A stretch of 64,000 nt of DNA from JAGRGG01 sp965217265 (GTDB taxonomy: Bacteria > Pseudomonadota > Alphaproteobacteria > Geminicoccales > Geminicoccaceae). The position numbers and the translations under genes were made by a program. The notes under the pieces are model-generated. The model had not been told where the DNA came from, made no database searches, and saw only the letters and a program-made list of their open reading frames with translations. Below, piece by piece: positions 17,030 to 24,732 of this stretch (positions are counted from its first letter, which is position 1; each line of letters starts with the position of its first letter). The stretch covers positions 1-64,000 of the forward strand of contig CBDCHP010000006.1 in the NCBI GenBank assembly GCA_965217265.1. The letters are read 5' to 3'.

Positions 17030-18107
17030 CGCTCGTCTCCGCCGCGTCGAAGCCCGGCGGCACGCCCGTATCCGTGAGTGCCAGCACCTTGAACAGGTCG
17101 CCCATCGCGTCCGGCGCGATCAGGCGCGCGACGCCGGCCGCGAGGTCGGCCGAGCGCCCACGCGCCCGTGCCGCCAGCGCCGCCAGCCGCGCCTCGATCC
17201 CGAGCCGGCGCAAGAACAGGCCCTGCGCGATCGGCCCGAAGGCACGCACGCCTCCCGCCGCCCCGACCAGGGCGCCGAAGTCGACCCTGGCGGTCAGATC
17301 GGCCGTCCCCGGTGCTTCGAGCGGCGCCACCTTTTGATGTTCCCGCACCGCCTGCAGCGTGTCGCCGTGGCCGGGCTCCGCCTCGCCGTAGTCGATAACG
17401 TAGGCGATCCCGCCCTGGTGCTTCAGCCGCTCGGCAAGCTCGGCGGCGAACGCGTCGCGCGCCGGGGCGGCCTCGATGACCCCGCCGAGCGGCGTCGCGC
17501 GTTGCGACGGGCGCAAGGCCGCGTCGAGCGGCAGGGGCGTTCGTGCGAGCCCGAAGGCGAGCCCGCCGTCGGCGTCGAGCCCAACGATTCGCTCGCGCCA
17601 CCCGGCCTCGACCCGCACGTACTGCCGCACCGGCAGGGCGTCGACGAACTCGTTGGCGACGCAAAAGAGCGGCAGGTCGTCCGGCAGGTCGGCGACGCCC
17701 GCGCACCACGCCGGATCAACGCCCCTCAGCCGTTCCGCCTGCGCTTGCCGCAGCACCGGGCTCGCCTCGATCAAGAAGGGCCGGGCCGCCGCGCGAAAGC
17801 CCGGCACGAAGGCGGTCGCGCGCCACAGATCGGCCATCAGCGTGCCGCGGCCGGGGCCGAACTCGACCAGCGCGAACGCTTCGGGGGCACCGCGATCCAG
17901 CCACGCCTGGGCCAAGGCGGCACCGATCAATTCGCCGAACGTCTGCGAGATCTCGGGCGATGTTACGAAGTCGCCCTTCGCCCCGATCGGCGCCTTGGTG
18001 GCGTAGTAGCCGTGGCACGGGTGCCACAGGGCAAGGCCCATGAAGCGAGCGACGTTCAATGGGCCTTCCGCCTCGATCACCCGTTGCAGCCAAGCGGCGT
18101 CGCTCAC
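17019..18107 (-). CDS. SAM-dependent methyltransferase, MidA/NDUFAF7 family
   Basis: 362 residues from a GTG at 18105-18107 that overlaps the lgt stop (GTGA), so translation is coupled. Motifs are GDFVTSPEISQTFGELIG, FALVEFGPGRGTLMADL (SAM-binding glycine loop) and ANEFVDALPVRQY, all typical of the NDUFAF7/MidA family. In mitochondria this family dimethylates an arginine of complex I subunit NDUFS2. The bacterial homologue is presumed to modify the NuoD/NuoCD equivalent, but that is inference. An upstream open frame in the same phase is only the lgt gene read out of frame. Confidence 0.9.
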   Translation of the reverse strand: MSDAAWLQRVIEAEGPLNVARFMGLALWHPCHGYYATKAPIGAKGDFVTSPEISQTFGELIGAALAQAWLDRGAPEAFALVEFGPGRGTLMADLWRATAFVPGFRAAARPFLIEASPVLRQAQAERLRGVDPAWCAGVADLPDDLPLFCVANEFVDALPVRQYVRVEAGWRERIVGLDADGGLAFGLARTPLPLDAALRPSQRATPLGGVIEAAPARDAFAAELAERLKHQGGIAYVIDYGEAEPGHGDTLQAVREHQKVAPLEAPGTADLTARVDFGALVGAAGGVRAFGPIAQGLFLRRLGIEARLAALAARARGRSADLAAGVARLIAPDAMGDLFKVLALTDTGVPPGFDAAETSGAA

Positions 18108-18925
18108 GCGGCCGGTTCCGGCGCCGCTCGGACGCGGGCGCGGGCGCGCAGGATGAGAAAGAGACCGAACAGCAGCATCGGCAGCGACAGGAGTTGGCCC
18201 ATCGTCAGGCCGATGGGCAGCACGCCCAGGTGCGCGTCCGGCTCGCGGAAGAACTCGACGATCGAGCGGGCGAGCGCGTAGCCGACGAGGAAGACGCCGG
18301 AGAGGAACCCGCGCATCCCCGGCCGCCGCGGGCGAAAGGCCAAGATCAGCATGACCGTGCCGAGCGCCAAGCCCTCCAGCCCCGCCTCGTAGAGTTGGCT
18401 CGGGTGGCGCGGCAGGTCGCCGGCGCGCGGGAAGATCACCGCCCAGGGCACGTCGGTCGGCCGGCCCCAAAGCTCGCCGTTGATGAAGTTGGCGATCCGG
18501 CCGAACAGGAGCCCCGGCGGGGTCGCGACCGCCGCGACGTCGGCGACCTCGAAGAAGGGCAGTTTGTGCTTCCAGGCGAAGACGATCATGCCGACGATGA
18601 CCCCGGTGAGGCCGCCGTGGAACGACATGCCGCCCTGCCAGACGGCAAAGATCTCCAAGGGGTGCTGAGCGAAGTAGAGCGGGTGGTAGAAGAGGACGTA
18701 GCCCAGGCGCCCGCCGAGGATGATGCCCAAGGTGGCGTAGAAGACGAGGTCGTCGACGTGCTCGGGCGTCATCAGCCAGCGCGGCCTCCTCACTAAACGC
18801 TTGGCGATCTGCCAGCCGAGCAGAATGCCGGTGATGTAGGCAAGCGCGTACCAGCGGATCGCGAGCGGGCCGATCTGGATCAAGACGGGATCGAAGCCCG
18901 GAAAGGGGATCGCGAGCGGCGTCAT
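18104..18925 (-). CDS. lgt: Prolipoprotein diacylglyceryl transferase
   Basis: 273 residues starting at MTPLAIPFPGFDPV (ATG 18923-18925). It is polytopic, with about seven membrane segments. The Lgt signature appears as GGRLGYVLFYHP and GRIANFINGELWGRP (essential Arg/Asn/Glu), plus HPSQLYEAGLEG. Lgt transfers diacylglycerol from phosphatidylglycerol to the lipobox cysteine of prolipoproteins in the inner membrane. It is the first gene of lgt–midA–pgeF and diverges from ubiK. Confidence 0.96.
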   Translation of the reverse strand: MTPLAIPFPGFDPVLIQIGPLAIRWYALAYITGILLGWQIAKRLVRRPRWLMTPEHVDDLVFYATLGIILGGRLGYVLFYHPLYFAQHPLEIFAVWQGGMSFHGGLTGVIVGMIVFAWKHKLPFFEVADVAAVATPPGLLFGRIANFINGELWGRPTDVPWAVIFPRAGDLPRHPSQLYEAGLEGLALGTVMLILAFRPRRPGMRGFLSGVFLVGYALARSIVEFFREPDAHLGVLPIGLTMGQLLSLPMLLFGLFLILRARARVRAAPEPAA

Positions 18926-19175
18926 CCGGGGCTTCCCCGAAGCATGTGTCTGTCCAACCGAGTAAATACCATCAAAGCGCGCGAACAACATCGCGCCAGA
19001 GCGGTTTTACGTGATCGTCGGCGCGCGCGCCGCTTTGGCGCTGGGCGACGCCCTCTTAGAGAGTAGCCCTCGACGAGGCAAGCCGGAGGCGAGACTTGCC
19101 CCGCACCGCTTGAGCCATGATATTCATGGTCGAACCGCCGTCCGCGGCCGTTTCGCCCCGAAGGGAGACTTTGTG

Positions 19176-19490
19176 ATGCAGACCCAAAACCGCTTCTTCA
19201 ACGATTTTGCCCGCGTTGCGAGCGGTGCGTTCAACACGCTGGGTGGCCTGCGCGAGGAGATCGAGCTGCGCGTGCGCGAGCGGGTCGAGCGCATGGCCAA
19301 CGAGATGGACCTCGTCTCGCGCGAGGAGCTGGAGGCGGTGAAGGCGATGGCGGCCAAGGCCCGCCGGGAGCAAGAGGCGCTGAACGCCAGGATCGTGGCG
19401 CTCGAAGCCGAGATCAAAGGGCGCGAGAGCAAGGACAGCGACGACGGCGCGAATGCTAAGGACGCTCCGACGCAAGACCCGGTGATCTGA
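19176..19490 (+). CDS. ubiK: Accessory factor UbiK family protein (BMFP)
   Basis: 104 residues from ATG 19176 with AAGGGAGAC upstream. It opens with QTQNRFFNDFARVASGAFNT, then a long amphipathic region with EELEAVKAMAAKARREQEAL, a predicted coiled coil, and an acidic low-complexity tail. UbiK/BMFP proteins form trimers that bind lipids and help aerobic ubiquinone synthesis via UbiJ. The COQ9-like gene a few genes downstream fits a quinone link. The gene heads a co-directional set with ybjN-like and proC. Confidence 0.9.
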   Translation: MQTQNRFFNDFARVASGAFNTLGGLREEIELRVRERVERMANEMDLVSREELEAVKAMAAKARREQEALNARIVALEAEIKGRESKDSDDGANAKDAPTQDPVI

Positions 19491-19624
19491 CCCCGTCTTG
19501 CGGCTTTTTTGCCCCTCTGGCACGCTGCCCCGGCGGCAGCCCGATTCGCCGGGTTTTTCGGCGGATCGCGTCCGGCCCCGTCTCGCGCGGGCGGTGCCCG
19601 CGAGGGGCCGCGTTTCGTCCTGGA

Positions 19625-20137
19625 GTGACGTTCTTGACCACCCTGCTCACCGATATTCAAGAGACCGCCACCAACCCGCTCGACCTGGTCGAGAAAGTCG
19701 CGGTCGCGAACGACTGGCCGTTTCAGCGCCAGAGCGACGAGGAGTTGGCCTGCGAGGTCGCGGGCCAGTGGTGCCACTATAAGCTCTGGTTCGCGTGGCA
19801 CCCGGAGATGGGCGTGTTCCACCTCTCCTGCGCCCTCGACATGAAGGTGCCGACGAAGAAGCAGGCGCTGATCTGGCAGCTCTTGGCGCTCGCCAACGAG
19901 AAGCTCTGGCTCGGCCATTTCGAGATCTGGAGCGAGGAGGGGCTGCCCGTCTTCCGCCACGCCGCCCTGTTTCGCGAGGGTGCCTTGGCGAGCGTGCACC
20001 TGATCGAGGATCTGGTCGAGATCGCGATCAACGAGTGCGAGCGCTTCTATCCGGCCTTTCAGTTCGTCATCTGGGGCGGCAGGAAGCCGACCGAGGCGCT
20101 GCTCGCCGCCATGCTCGAAACCGAGGGCGAGGCCTGA
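19625..20137 (+). CDS. YbjN domain-containing protein
   Basis: 170 residues. The most upstream start is a GTG at 19625 after a GGAG-like site; a TTG four codons on is an alternative. The sequence shows alternating beta-strand/helix segments of the YbjN fold (CHYKLWFAWHPEMGVFHLSC; KKQALIWQLLALANEKL), which resembles type III secretion chaperones. Members are suspected sensory or chaperone proteins without defined targets. Its TGA overlaps the proC ATG (ATGA), so it is co-translated with proC, a conserved alphaproteobacterial pairing. Confidence 0.9.
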   Translation: MTFLTTLLTDIQETATNPLDLVEKVAVANDWPFQRQSDEELACEVAGQWCHYKLWFAWHPEMGVFHLSCALDMKVPTKKQALIWQLLALANEKLWLGHFEIWSEEGLPVFRHAALFREGALASVHLIEDLVEIAINECERFYPAFQFVIWGGRKPTEALLAAMLETEGEA

Positions 20138-20958
20138 TGCGTCTGCCAGGGCCCCTCCTCCTCGTCGGCTGCGGCAAGATGGGCGGGGCCCTGCTCGACG
20201 GCTGGCTGAAGCGTGGTGCCGCCAAGGAAGACCTCGCCGTGATCGAGCCGCACGCGGCGTCGGCGGAACGGGCGACGGCGGGGGGTGTGCGCACCGCGGC
20301 GACGGCCCAGGAACTGGGCGATATGAGGCCCGCCGTCCTCGTCGTCGCCGTCAAGCCGCAGATGATGGCCGAGGTCCTGCCGGGCTTGGCGTTCGTCGTC
20401 ACCGGGCGCACCCTCGTCGTCTCGATCGCGGCCGGGACCACGGTCGCCGCCTTCGAGCGCGCGTTCGGGCCGGTGCCGGTCGTGCGCGTCATGCCCAACA
20501 CCCCGGCCGCGATCGGCCGCGGCATCAGCGCCTTGTTCGCGACGCCGCGGGTCGATTCCGCCGGCCGTGCGCTGGCCGAGGCGTTGATGGCCGCCGTCGG
20601 CGAGACCGTCTGGCTCGACGACGAGGAGGCGATGCACGCCGTGACCGGCTTGAGCGGCGGCGGCCCGGCCTACGTCTTCCACATGGTCGAGGCGCTGGCG
20701 GCGGCCGGCGCGGACGCCGGGCTGGAGACCGGCCTCGCCCGCCGCCTCGCCCACGCCACGGTCGCCGGGGCCGGCGCGCTCCTGGACGCTGGCCCTGACG
20801 AGGAGGCCGCCACCCTGCGGCAGAACGTCACCAGCAAGGGCGGTACCACGGCGGCGGCACTCGCCTACCTCATGGCCGAGAAGGACGGGCTGACGCCTTT
20901 GATGCGGCGCGCCGTTGCGGCCGCGGCGGCGCGCTCGCGGGAACTCGGCGAGGATTGA
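20137..20958 (+). CDS. proC: Pyrroline-5-carboxylate reductase
   Basis: 273 residues. The N-terminal Rossmann motif is VGCGKMGGALLDGW, followed by VVAVKPQMM, VRVMPNTPAAIGRGI and TGLSGGGPAYVFHMVEAL. The C-terminal signature is TLRQNVTSKGGTTAAAL. It reduces 1-pyrroline-5-carboxylate to L-proline with NAD(P)H, the last proline step, in the cytoplasm. The start overlaps the ybjN-like stop. Confidence 0.96.
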   Translation: MRLPGPLLLVGCGKMGGALLDGWLKRGAAKEDLAVIEPHAASAERATAGGVRTAATAQELGDMRPAVLVVAVKPQMMAEVLPGLAFVVTGRTLVVSIAAGTTVAAFERAFGPVPVVRVMPNTPAAIGRGISALFATPRVDSAGRALAEALMAAVGETVWLDDEEAMHAVTGLSGGGPAYVFHMVEALAAAGADAGLETGLARRLAHATVAGAGALLDAGPDEEAATLRQNVTSKGGTTAAALAYLMAEKDGLTPLMRRAVAAAAARSRELGED

Positions 20959-21020
20959 GGCGTCTTCACAAGGCGCGGTCCGGCGAAGAAATGCGGCGGC
21001 GGGATATCAAGGAGCGGAAT

Positions 21021-21653
21021 ATGGCAGAAGAAGGCGCGGCGCGCGACATCGACGGCGCGATCCTGGAGGCGGCGATGCAGGCCGCCGCCTTCGACGGCTG
21101 GCGCGGCCTGTCGCTGCGCGGCATCGCCGAGGCCGCCGGGGTCAGCCTCGCCGAGTTGCGCGCCCGCATCGACGGGCCGCTCGCGGTCTTGCGCCTCCTC
21201 AACGACCGGCTCGACGTCAAGATGCTCGAATTCGACCCCGACGAGCTCGAAGGTCTGACGCCGAGGGAGCGTTTGTTCGAGGTTCTCATGCGCCGGCTCG
21301 ACGCGATGGGCCCCTACAAGGCCGGCATTGAGCGCCTCGCCGCCGACCTGCCGCGGGCACCTGAACTTTGGGGCCGGCTCGCCTGCAACCTGGATCGCTC
21401 GATGACGTGGCTGATGGCGGCGGCCGACATCCGCTACGAGGGTGGCAAGGACCGCCTCGCCCGGCAGTTGCTCGCCGCCGCCTACGGCAGCACGCTGCGC
21501 GTCTGGCTCAAGGACGAGAGCGAGGACAAGGCGCGCACGCTGGCCGAACTCGATAAGCGCCTGGCACAGCTCGACCGCCTCGCCCGCTTTCGTCTGCCGG
21601 GCTTTCCCGGCCGGACCGCCGGCGACGCCGGTCCCGCCGCCGCCCCAGCCTGA
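21021..21653 (+). CDS. TetR-fold protein, COQ9-like
   Basis: 210 residues starting at ATG 21021, chosen because AAGGAG lies 6 nt upstream; the frame extends further upstream without a good ribosome site. The N-terminus is a TetR-like three-helix DNA-binding unit (FDGWRGLSLRGIAEAAGVSLAEL). The C-terminal part (LTPRERLFEVLMRRLD; DRSMTWLMAAADI) resembles COQ9, a TetR-derived lipid-binding protein of ubiquinone synthesis. A quinone role is suggested by UbiK upstream. A plain transcription factor is the alternative. Confidence 0.75.
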   Translation: MAEEGAARDIDGAILEAAMQAAAFDGWRGLSLRGIAEAAGVSLAELRARIDGPLAVLRLLNDRLDVKMLEFDPDELEGLTPRERLFEVLMRRLDAMGPYKAGIERLAADLPRAPELWGRLACNLDRSMTWLMAAADIRYEGGKDRLARQLLAAAYGSTLRVWLKDESEDKARTLAELDKRLAQLDRLARFRLPGFPGRTAGDAGPAAAPA

Positions 21654-21949
21654 GCGCGGGGGGGCCAAGGCAAACGAGGTAAAGCCGATCCCGTTTTCAC
21701 GCCCCGCAGCCCCGCTTCAGTCGGGGGTAGGTTTTGATCGGAACCTGCCCGATCCCATAACGAAAACCGCCCTTCAGCCCCGTAAGGTCACGTCGCGTCG
21801 GCGGGCCGGCGAAGGTTACGATCGCATCAACCTTAATTGTTAAGCTTAACGTACATTATTCATTAACTTCTGTTGGCCATGATGTGCCTCAGACGCGCGG
21901 AACGACCCCGTGTCGTGGCACGAAACCAATTAGCTGACGAGGTGCATCA
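21654..21949 (+). promoter_or_regulatory. Leader region of flagellin 1 with TTAA half-sites
   Basis: Gene-free, and its right half is markedly AT-rich. It contains a perfect 12-bp palindrome GTTAAGCTTAAC (21839-21850) and further TTAA tetramers at 21833 and 21863. Such half-sites recall CtrA boxes (TTAA-N7-TTAA) used for flagellar control in this class, but none of the spacings equals N7. A TGGCACG at about 21917 matches a sigma-54 -24 element but lacks a -12 partner at the right distance. The real promoter is not determined. Confidence 0.35.
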
Positions 21950-23179
21950 ATGGCCATCGGTATGGCGACCAACACGACGGCGCAGACCGCCCTTCGCTAT
22001 CTTGACCAGAACAACCACGCGGCGTCGAGCTCGATGGCGAAGCTCTCCTCGGGCTCGCGCATCGTCCGCGCCTCCGACGACGCCGCGGGCTTGGCCGTCG
22101 GCACCACGCTGCGCGCCGACGTCGCCAGCTTGAAGCAGGCCGAGCTCAACGCCAGCCACGGCATCTCGCTGCTCCAGGTCGCCGACGGCGGCCTCTCCCA
22201 GGCGAGCGACATCCTGATCCGGATGAAGAGCCTCACCGTCCAGGCGCAGTCGGGCACGATCGGCACCGAGGAGCGCGGCTTCATCAACAAGGAGTTTGAT
22301 GCCCTTCTGACCCAGCTCGACGACCTCTCGAAGCAGACCAAGTTCAGCGGCGAGCGCCTGATCGATGGCGGCCTCGCCGCTAAGGTAGATACCGTGACGG
22401 CGGGTGCTACCGACGTCGCGGGTCTCGGCGGTGCCGCCGTCGTGATGAACATTGATCCCGGCGGTAGTGCCTCGGCCGGCGTCTACCAATTGAGCATCCA
22501 GAACGGCGCAGCGCCGACGCCGACCACCAACGACCAAGTCACCCTCGTCAACACCGTGACCGGCATCAGCCAGACGATCGACTTGGGCGCCGACGCCGCC
22601 AGCTACACCGGCAAGCTGTCGTTTTCCCAGTTCGACGTGACGATCGACGTCGACACGCTTGACACCAGCGCCGACGTCGCGGCCGGTGCCACGACCCAGT
22701 TCACGGTCGAGAACGATGCCCTGCAGTTCCAGGTCGGCATCAAGGCCGACGAGACGATCAGGGTCGAGTTGATGAGCGTCAAGACGACGGACCTGGGCGG
22801 CGACAACGTTGCCGACGCCGGTGGGATCCTCAAGACCCGCTCCTTGGGCGACGTCGAGGGCAACGGCAGCAACGTGAAGGCGAGCGTCACGACGCGCGAC
22901 AACGCTACCATGGCGAGCAACATTCTCGACGCCGCGATCTCGCGCATCAACGAGGGCCGCTCCGAGACCGGTGCTTACATCTCGCGCTTCGAGTTCGCCG
23001 GCAACAACCTCGCCGTCTCGGTCGAGAACCTAGATGCCGCCCGCTCGGTCCTGCTCGACGTCGACATGGCGGCCGAGATGAGCAACTTCTCTTCCAAGCA
23101 GGTGATGATGCAGGCCTCGGTCTCGATGCTGGCGCAGGCCAACCAGATGCCGCAGAACCTCCTCAAGCTGCTCGGCTAG
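21950..23179 (+). CDS. Flagellin 1 (long form)
   Basis: 409 residues. Conserved flagellin ends: the N-terminal D0/D1 with KLSSGSRIVRASDDAAGLAV and LLQVADGGLSQASDIL, and the C-terminal D1/D0 with SRFEFAGNNLAVSVENL, VDMAAEMSNFSSKQVMMQAS and ending LPQNL-like LLKLLG. Between them is a central D2-like insert of about 130 residues, rich in Thr/Val/Asp beta strands, which is absent from the neighbouring flagellin 2. It is exported by the flagellar type III system and assembled into the filament. A strong hairpin follows the stop, so it is transcribed separately from flagellin 2. Confidence 0.95.
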   Translation: MAIGMATNTTAQTALRYLDQNNHAASSSMAKLSSGSRIVRASDDAAGLAVGTTLRADVASLKQAELNASHGISLLQVADGGLSQASDILIRMKSLTVQAQSGTIGTEERGFINKEFDALLTQLDDLSKQTKFSGERLIDGGLAAKVDTVTAGATDVAGLGGAAVVMNIDPGGSASAGVYQLSIQNGAAPTPTTNDQVTLVNTVTGISQTIDLGADAASYTGKLSFSQFDVTIDVDTLDTSADVAAGATTQFTVENDALQFQVGIKADETIRVELMSVKTTDLGGDNVADAGGILKTRSLGDVEGNGSNVKASVTTRDNATMASNILDAAISRINEGRSETGAYISRFEFAGNNLAVSVENLDAARSVLLDVDMAAEMSNFSSKQVMMQASVSMLAQANQMPQNLLKLLG

Positions 23180-23201
23180 TCCCGTTCCGGTTTCGTGCCA
23201 A

Positions 23202-23233
23202 GGCCGGGCCCCTTCGTCCGAAGGGGCCCGGCC
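23202..23233 (+). terminator. Strong hairpin after flagellin 1
   Basis: A perfect 13-bp inverted repeat (GGCCGGGCCCCTT / AAGGGGCCCGGCC) with loop CGTCCG begins 22 nt after the stop. GGGCTTTT follows shortly after. It probably terminates or stabilises the flagellin 1 mRNA. Confidence 0.8.
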
Positions 23234-23255
23234 GGACGGGCTTTTGGCCCTCGCA

Positions 23256-23324
23256 CCGGCAAGACTTGCCGGGCCGGCAGTTTCTGCCGGATCTTTTCGG
23301 TCGCCGCGCGGCAATTTCTGCCGC
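23256..23324 (+). repeat. Three tandem small hairpins between the flagellins
   Basis: Three consecutive 17-nt stem-loops of one design: CCGGCAA-GAC-TTGCCGG (23256-23272), CCGGCAG-TTT-CTGCCGG (23274-23290) and GCGGCAA-TTT-CTGCCGC (23308-23324, one A·C mismatch). They lie downstream of the main terminator and upstream of the sigma-54 promoter. Their role is unknown. They could bind a protein, or be relics of a duplicated terminator. Confidence 0.65.
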
Positions 23325-23377
23325 CTTCGCGTCCCGTCCTTCATCGTGAAGCCGCCGTATGCCCCGTGGTACGGGTC

Positions 23378-23393
23378 TGGCACGGGTGTTGCA
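23378..23393 (+). promoter_or_regulatory. Sigma-54 promoter for flagellin 2
   Basis: TGGCACGGGTGTTGCA is a perfect match to the sigma-54 consensus TGGCACG-N4-TTGCW (GG and GC dinucleotides ten bases apart from start to start, plus flanks). It lies 101 bp upstream of the flagellin 2 ATG. It indicates RpoN-dependent transcription, probably activated by an FlbD/FleQ-type enhancer protein not encoded in the window. Confidence 0.88.
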
Positions 23394-23493
23394 AAGCACT
23401 CTGCGTCGGTCACCGTGACCGGCCGGTCGGGCAGATAGCCCGCCGCACCACCGGGCCGATGAGCCCAGCTTCACGTAGAAGGACTTTACTACC

Positions 23494-24327
23494 ATGGCTA
23501 TCACCAACACGGCTGCCAACACTGCGCTGCGCTTCCTGTCGAGCAACCAGAGCTCGGCCGCCAATTCGATGGGCAAGCTCTCCTCGGGCACGCGCATCGT
23601 CAAGGCCTCCGACGACGCCGCCGGCCTTGCCGTCGGCACCAAGCTCAAGGCCGACGTCACCGCCTTGAAGCAGGCCAAGAACAACGCCGGTCAGGCGACC
23701 AGCATGCTGCAGGTGGCCGACGGCGGCCTCAGCCAAGTCAGCGATATCCTCTTGCGGATGAAGTCGCTCTCGGTGCAGGCCCAGTCGGGCTCGGTGACCG
23801 ACAAGGAGCGCGGCTACATCAACAAGGAGTTCTCCGCCCTCACCAGCCAGATCGACGACATCGCCGATCAGACCAAGTTCAGCGGCACCAACCTGCTGTC
23901 GACCAATGGCACCGATCCCTCGACCGCCGACGGCACCGGCCTCGACTTCCAGGTCGGCGTCCTTTCGAGCGAGAAGATCACGGTGAAGACCGCGGCCGTC
24001 GACACGACGACGCTCGGCATCAACGCCGACAAGGTCGACACCGCGGCCGATGCGACGACGGCCAGCGACAATCTCGACGCCGCCATCGAGACCGTCATCG
24101 GGGCGCGTGCGGACGTCGGCGCGCAGATCTCGCGCTTCGAGTTCGCCGGCGCCAACTTGGCGACCTCGATCGAGAACCTGGACGCGGCGAAGTCGACCAT
24201 CATGGACGTCGACATGGCCTCCGAGATGAGCGCGTTCAGCGCCAAGAACGTGCAGACCCAGGCTTCGGTCGCGATGTTGGCCCAGGCCAACCAGCTGCCG
24301 CAGCAGATGCTGCGTCTGCTCAACTAA
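23494..24327 (+). CDS. Flagellin 2 (short form)
   Basis: 277 residues, AGAAGGAC upstream of ATG 23494. It carries the same conserved N-terminus as flagellin 1 (GKLSSGTRIVKASDDAAGLAV; LLQVADGGLSQ-like) and C-terminus (SRFEFAGANLATSIENL; ASVAMLAQANQLPQQMLRLL). It has only a small central region, the typical size of alphaproteobacterial flagellins. It is driven by its own sigma-54 promoter and ended by a strong terminator. Multiple flagellins co-assemble into one filament in this class, and the relative position of each in the filament is unknown. Confidence 0.96.
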   Translation: MAITNTAANTALRFLSSNQSSAANSMGKLSSGTRIVKASDDAAGLAVGTKLKADVTALKQAKNNAGQATSMLQVADGGLSQVSDILLRMKSLSVQAQSGSVTDKERGYINKEFSALTSQIDDIADQTKFSGTNLLSTNGTDPSTADGTGLDFQVGVLSSEKITVKTAAVDTTTLGINADKVDTAADATTASDNLDAAIETVIGARADVGAQISRFEFAGANLATSIENLDAAKSTIMDVDMASEMSAFSAKNVQTQASVAMLAQANQLPQQMLRLLN

Positions 24328-24339
24328 CGGTACCCTTGA

Positions 24340-24371
24340 GGACGGCCGCCGCCCCGGCGGCCGTCCCTTTT
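24340..24371 (+). terminator. Intrinsic terminator after flagellin 2
   Basis: An 11-bp perfect stem GGACGGCCGCC / GGCGGCCGTCC with loop GCCCC, followed by CTTTTC, starting 13 nt after the flagellin 2 stop. A textbook rho-independent terminator separating the flagellin from the flaG-like gene. Confidence 0.9.
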
Positions 24372-24387
24372 CTTCGAACCGTTAAAC

Positions 24388-24714
24388 ATGCTGCAACCAA
24401 TTGCCTCTAATCTGCCGCTGATCTGGAAGGCGTCCGAAGGGCCGTCTCCGATCGAGAAGGCGGCCCCGGCCCCCGAGCCGCCGCCCGTCTGGGCGACGCT
24501 CGAAGAAGCCGTCAAGCCGCTGGCATCGGCGGCCTATCCGGGCCGTGAGGTTGAGGTGAGAGGGTTTGAGCACGAGGCAAGCGGGCGCTACGTCGTCAAG
24601 GTTAGCGACGGCCGCACCGGCGAGACCTTGATGCAGTCGCCCCCGGACGAGTTGCTGCGCTTCTTCGCTTCGGGACGTGACATGCCCAACCCCCTCGTTC
24701 GCATCGAAGCATGA
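24388..24714 (+). CDS. FlaG-like flagellar protein
   Basis: 108 residues. The C-terminal half (RYVVKVSDGRTGETLMQSPP, then DELLRFFA) matches the FlaG pattern 'vvkVvD..TGEvirQiP.ee.l'. The N-terminal part is Pro/Ala-rich and variable. FlaG proteins influence filament length in several bacteria, with an unclear mechanism. Position directly before fliD and fliS, as in flaG–fliD–fliS clusters, supports the assignment. The start could be slightly different, since no strong ribosome site is obvious. Confidence 0.8.
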   Translation: MLQPIASNLPLIWKASEGPSPIEKAAPAPEPPPVWATLEEAVKPLASAAYPGREVEVRGFEHEASGRYVVKVSDGRTGETLMQSPPDELLRFFASGRDMPNPLVRIEA

Positions 24715-24732
24715 GTTGAAAGGGCTTGGCAG

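Noticed and set aside
21917..21935. Sigma-54 promoter before flagellin 1 (TGGCACGAAACC…)
   Set aside because: The -24 element is present but no TTGC lies at the required distance, unlike the perfect site before flagellin 2.
23256..23324. The three small hairpins as a CRISPR-like array
   Set aside because: The units are inverted repeats of 17 nt with 1- and 17-nt gaps, without spacers of constant length and without cas genes.
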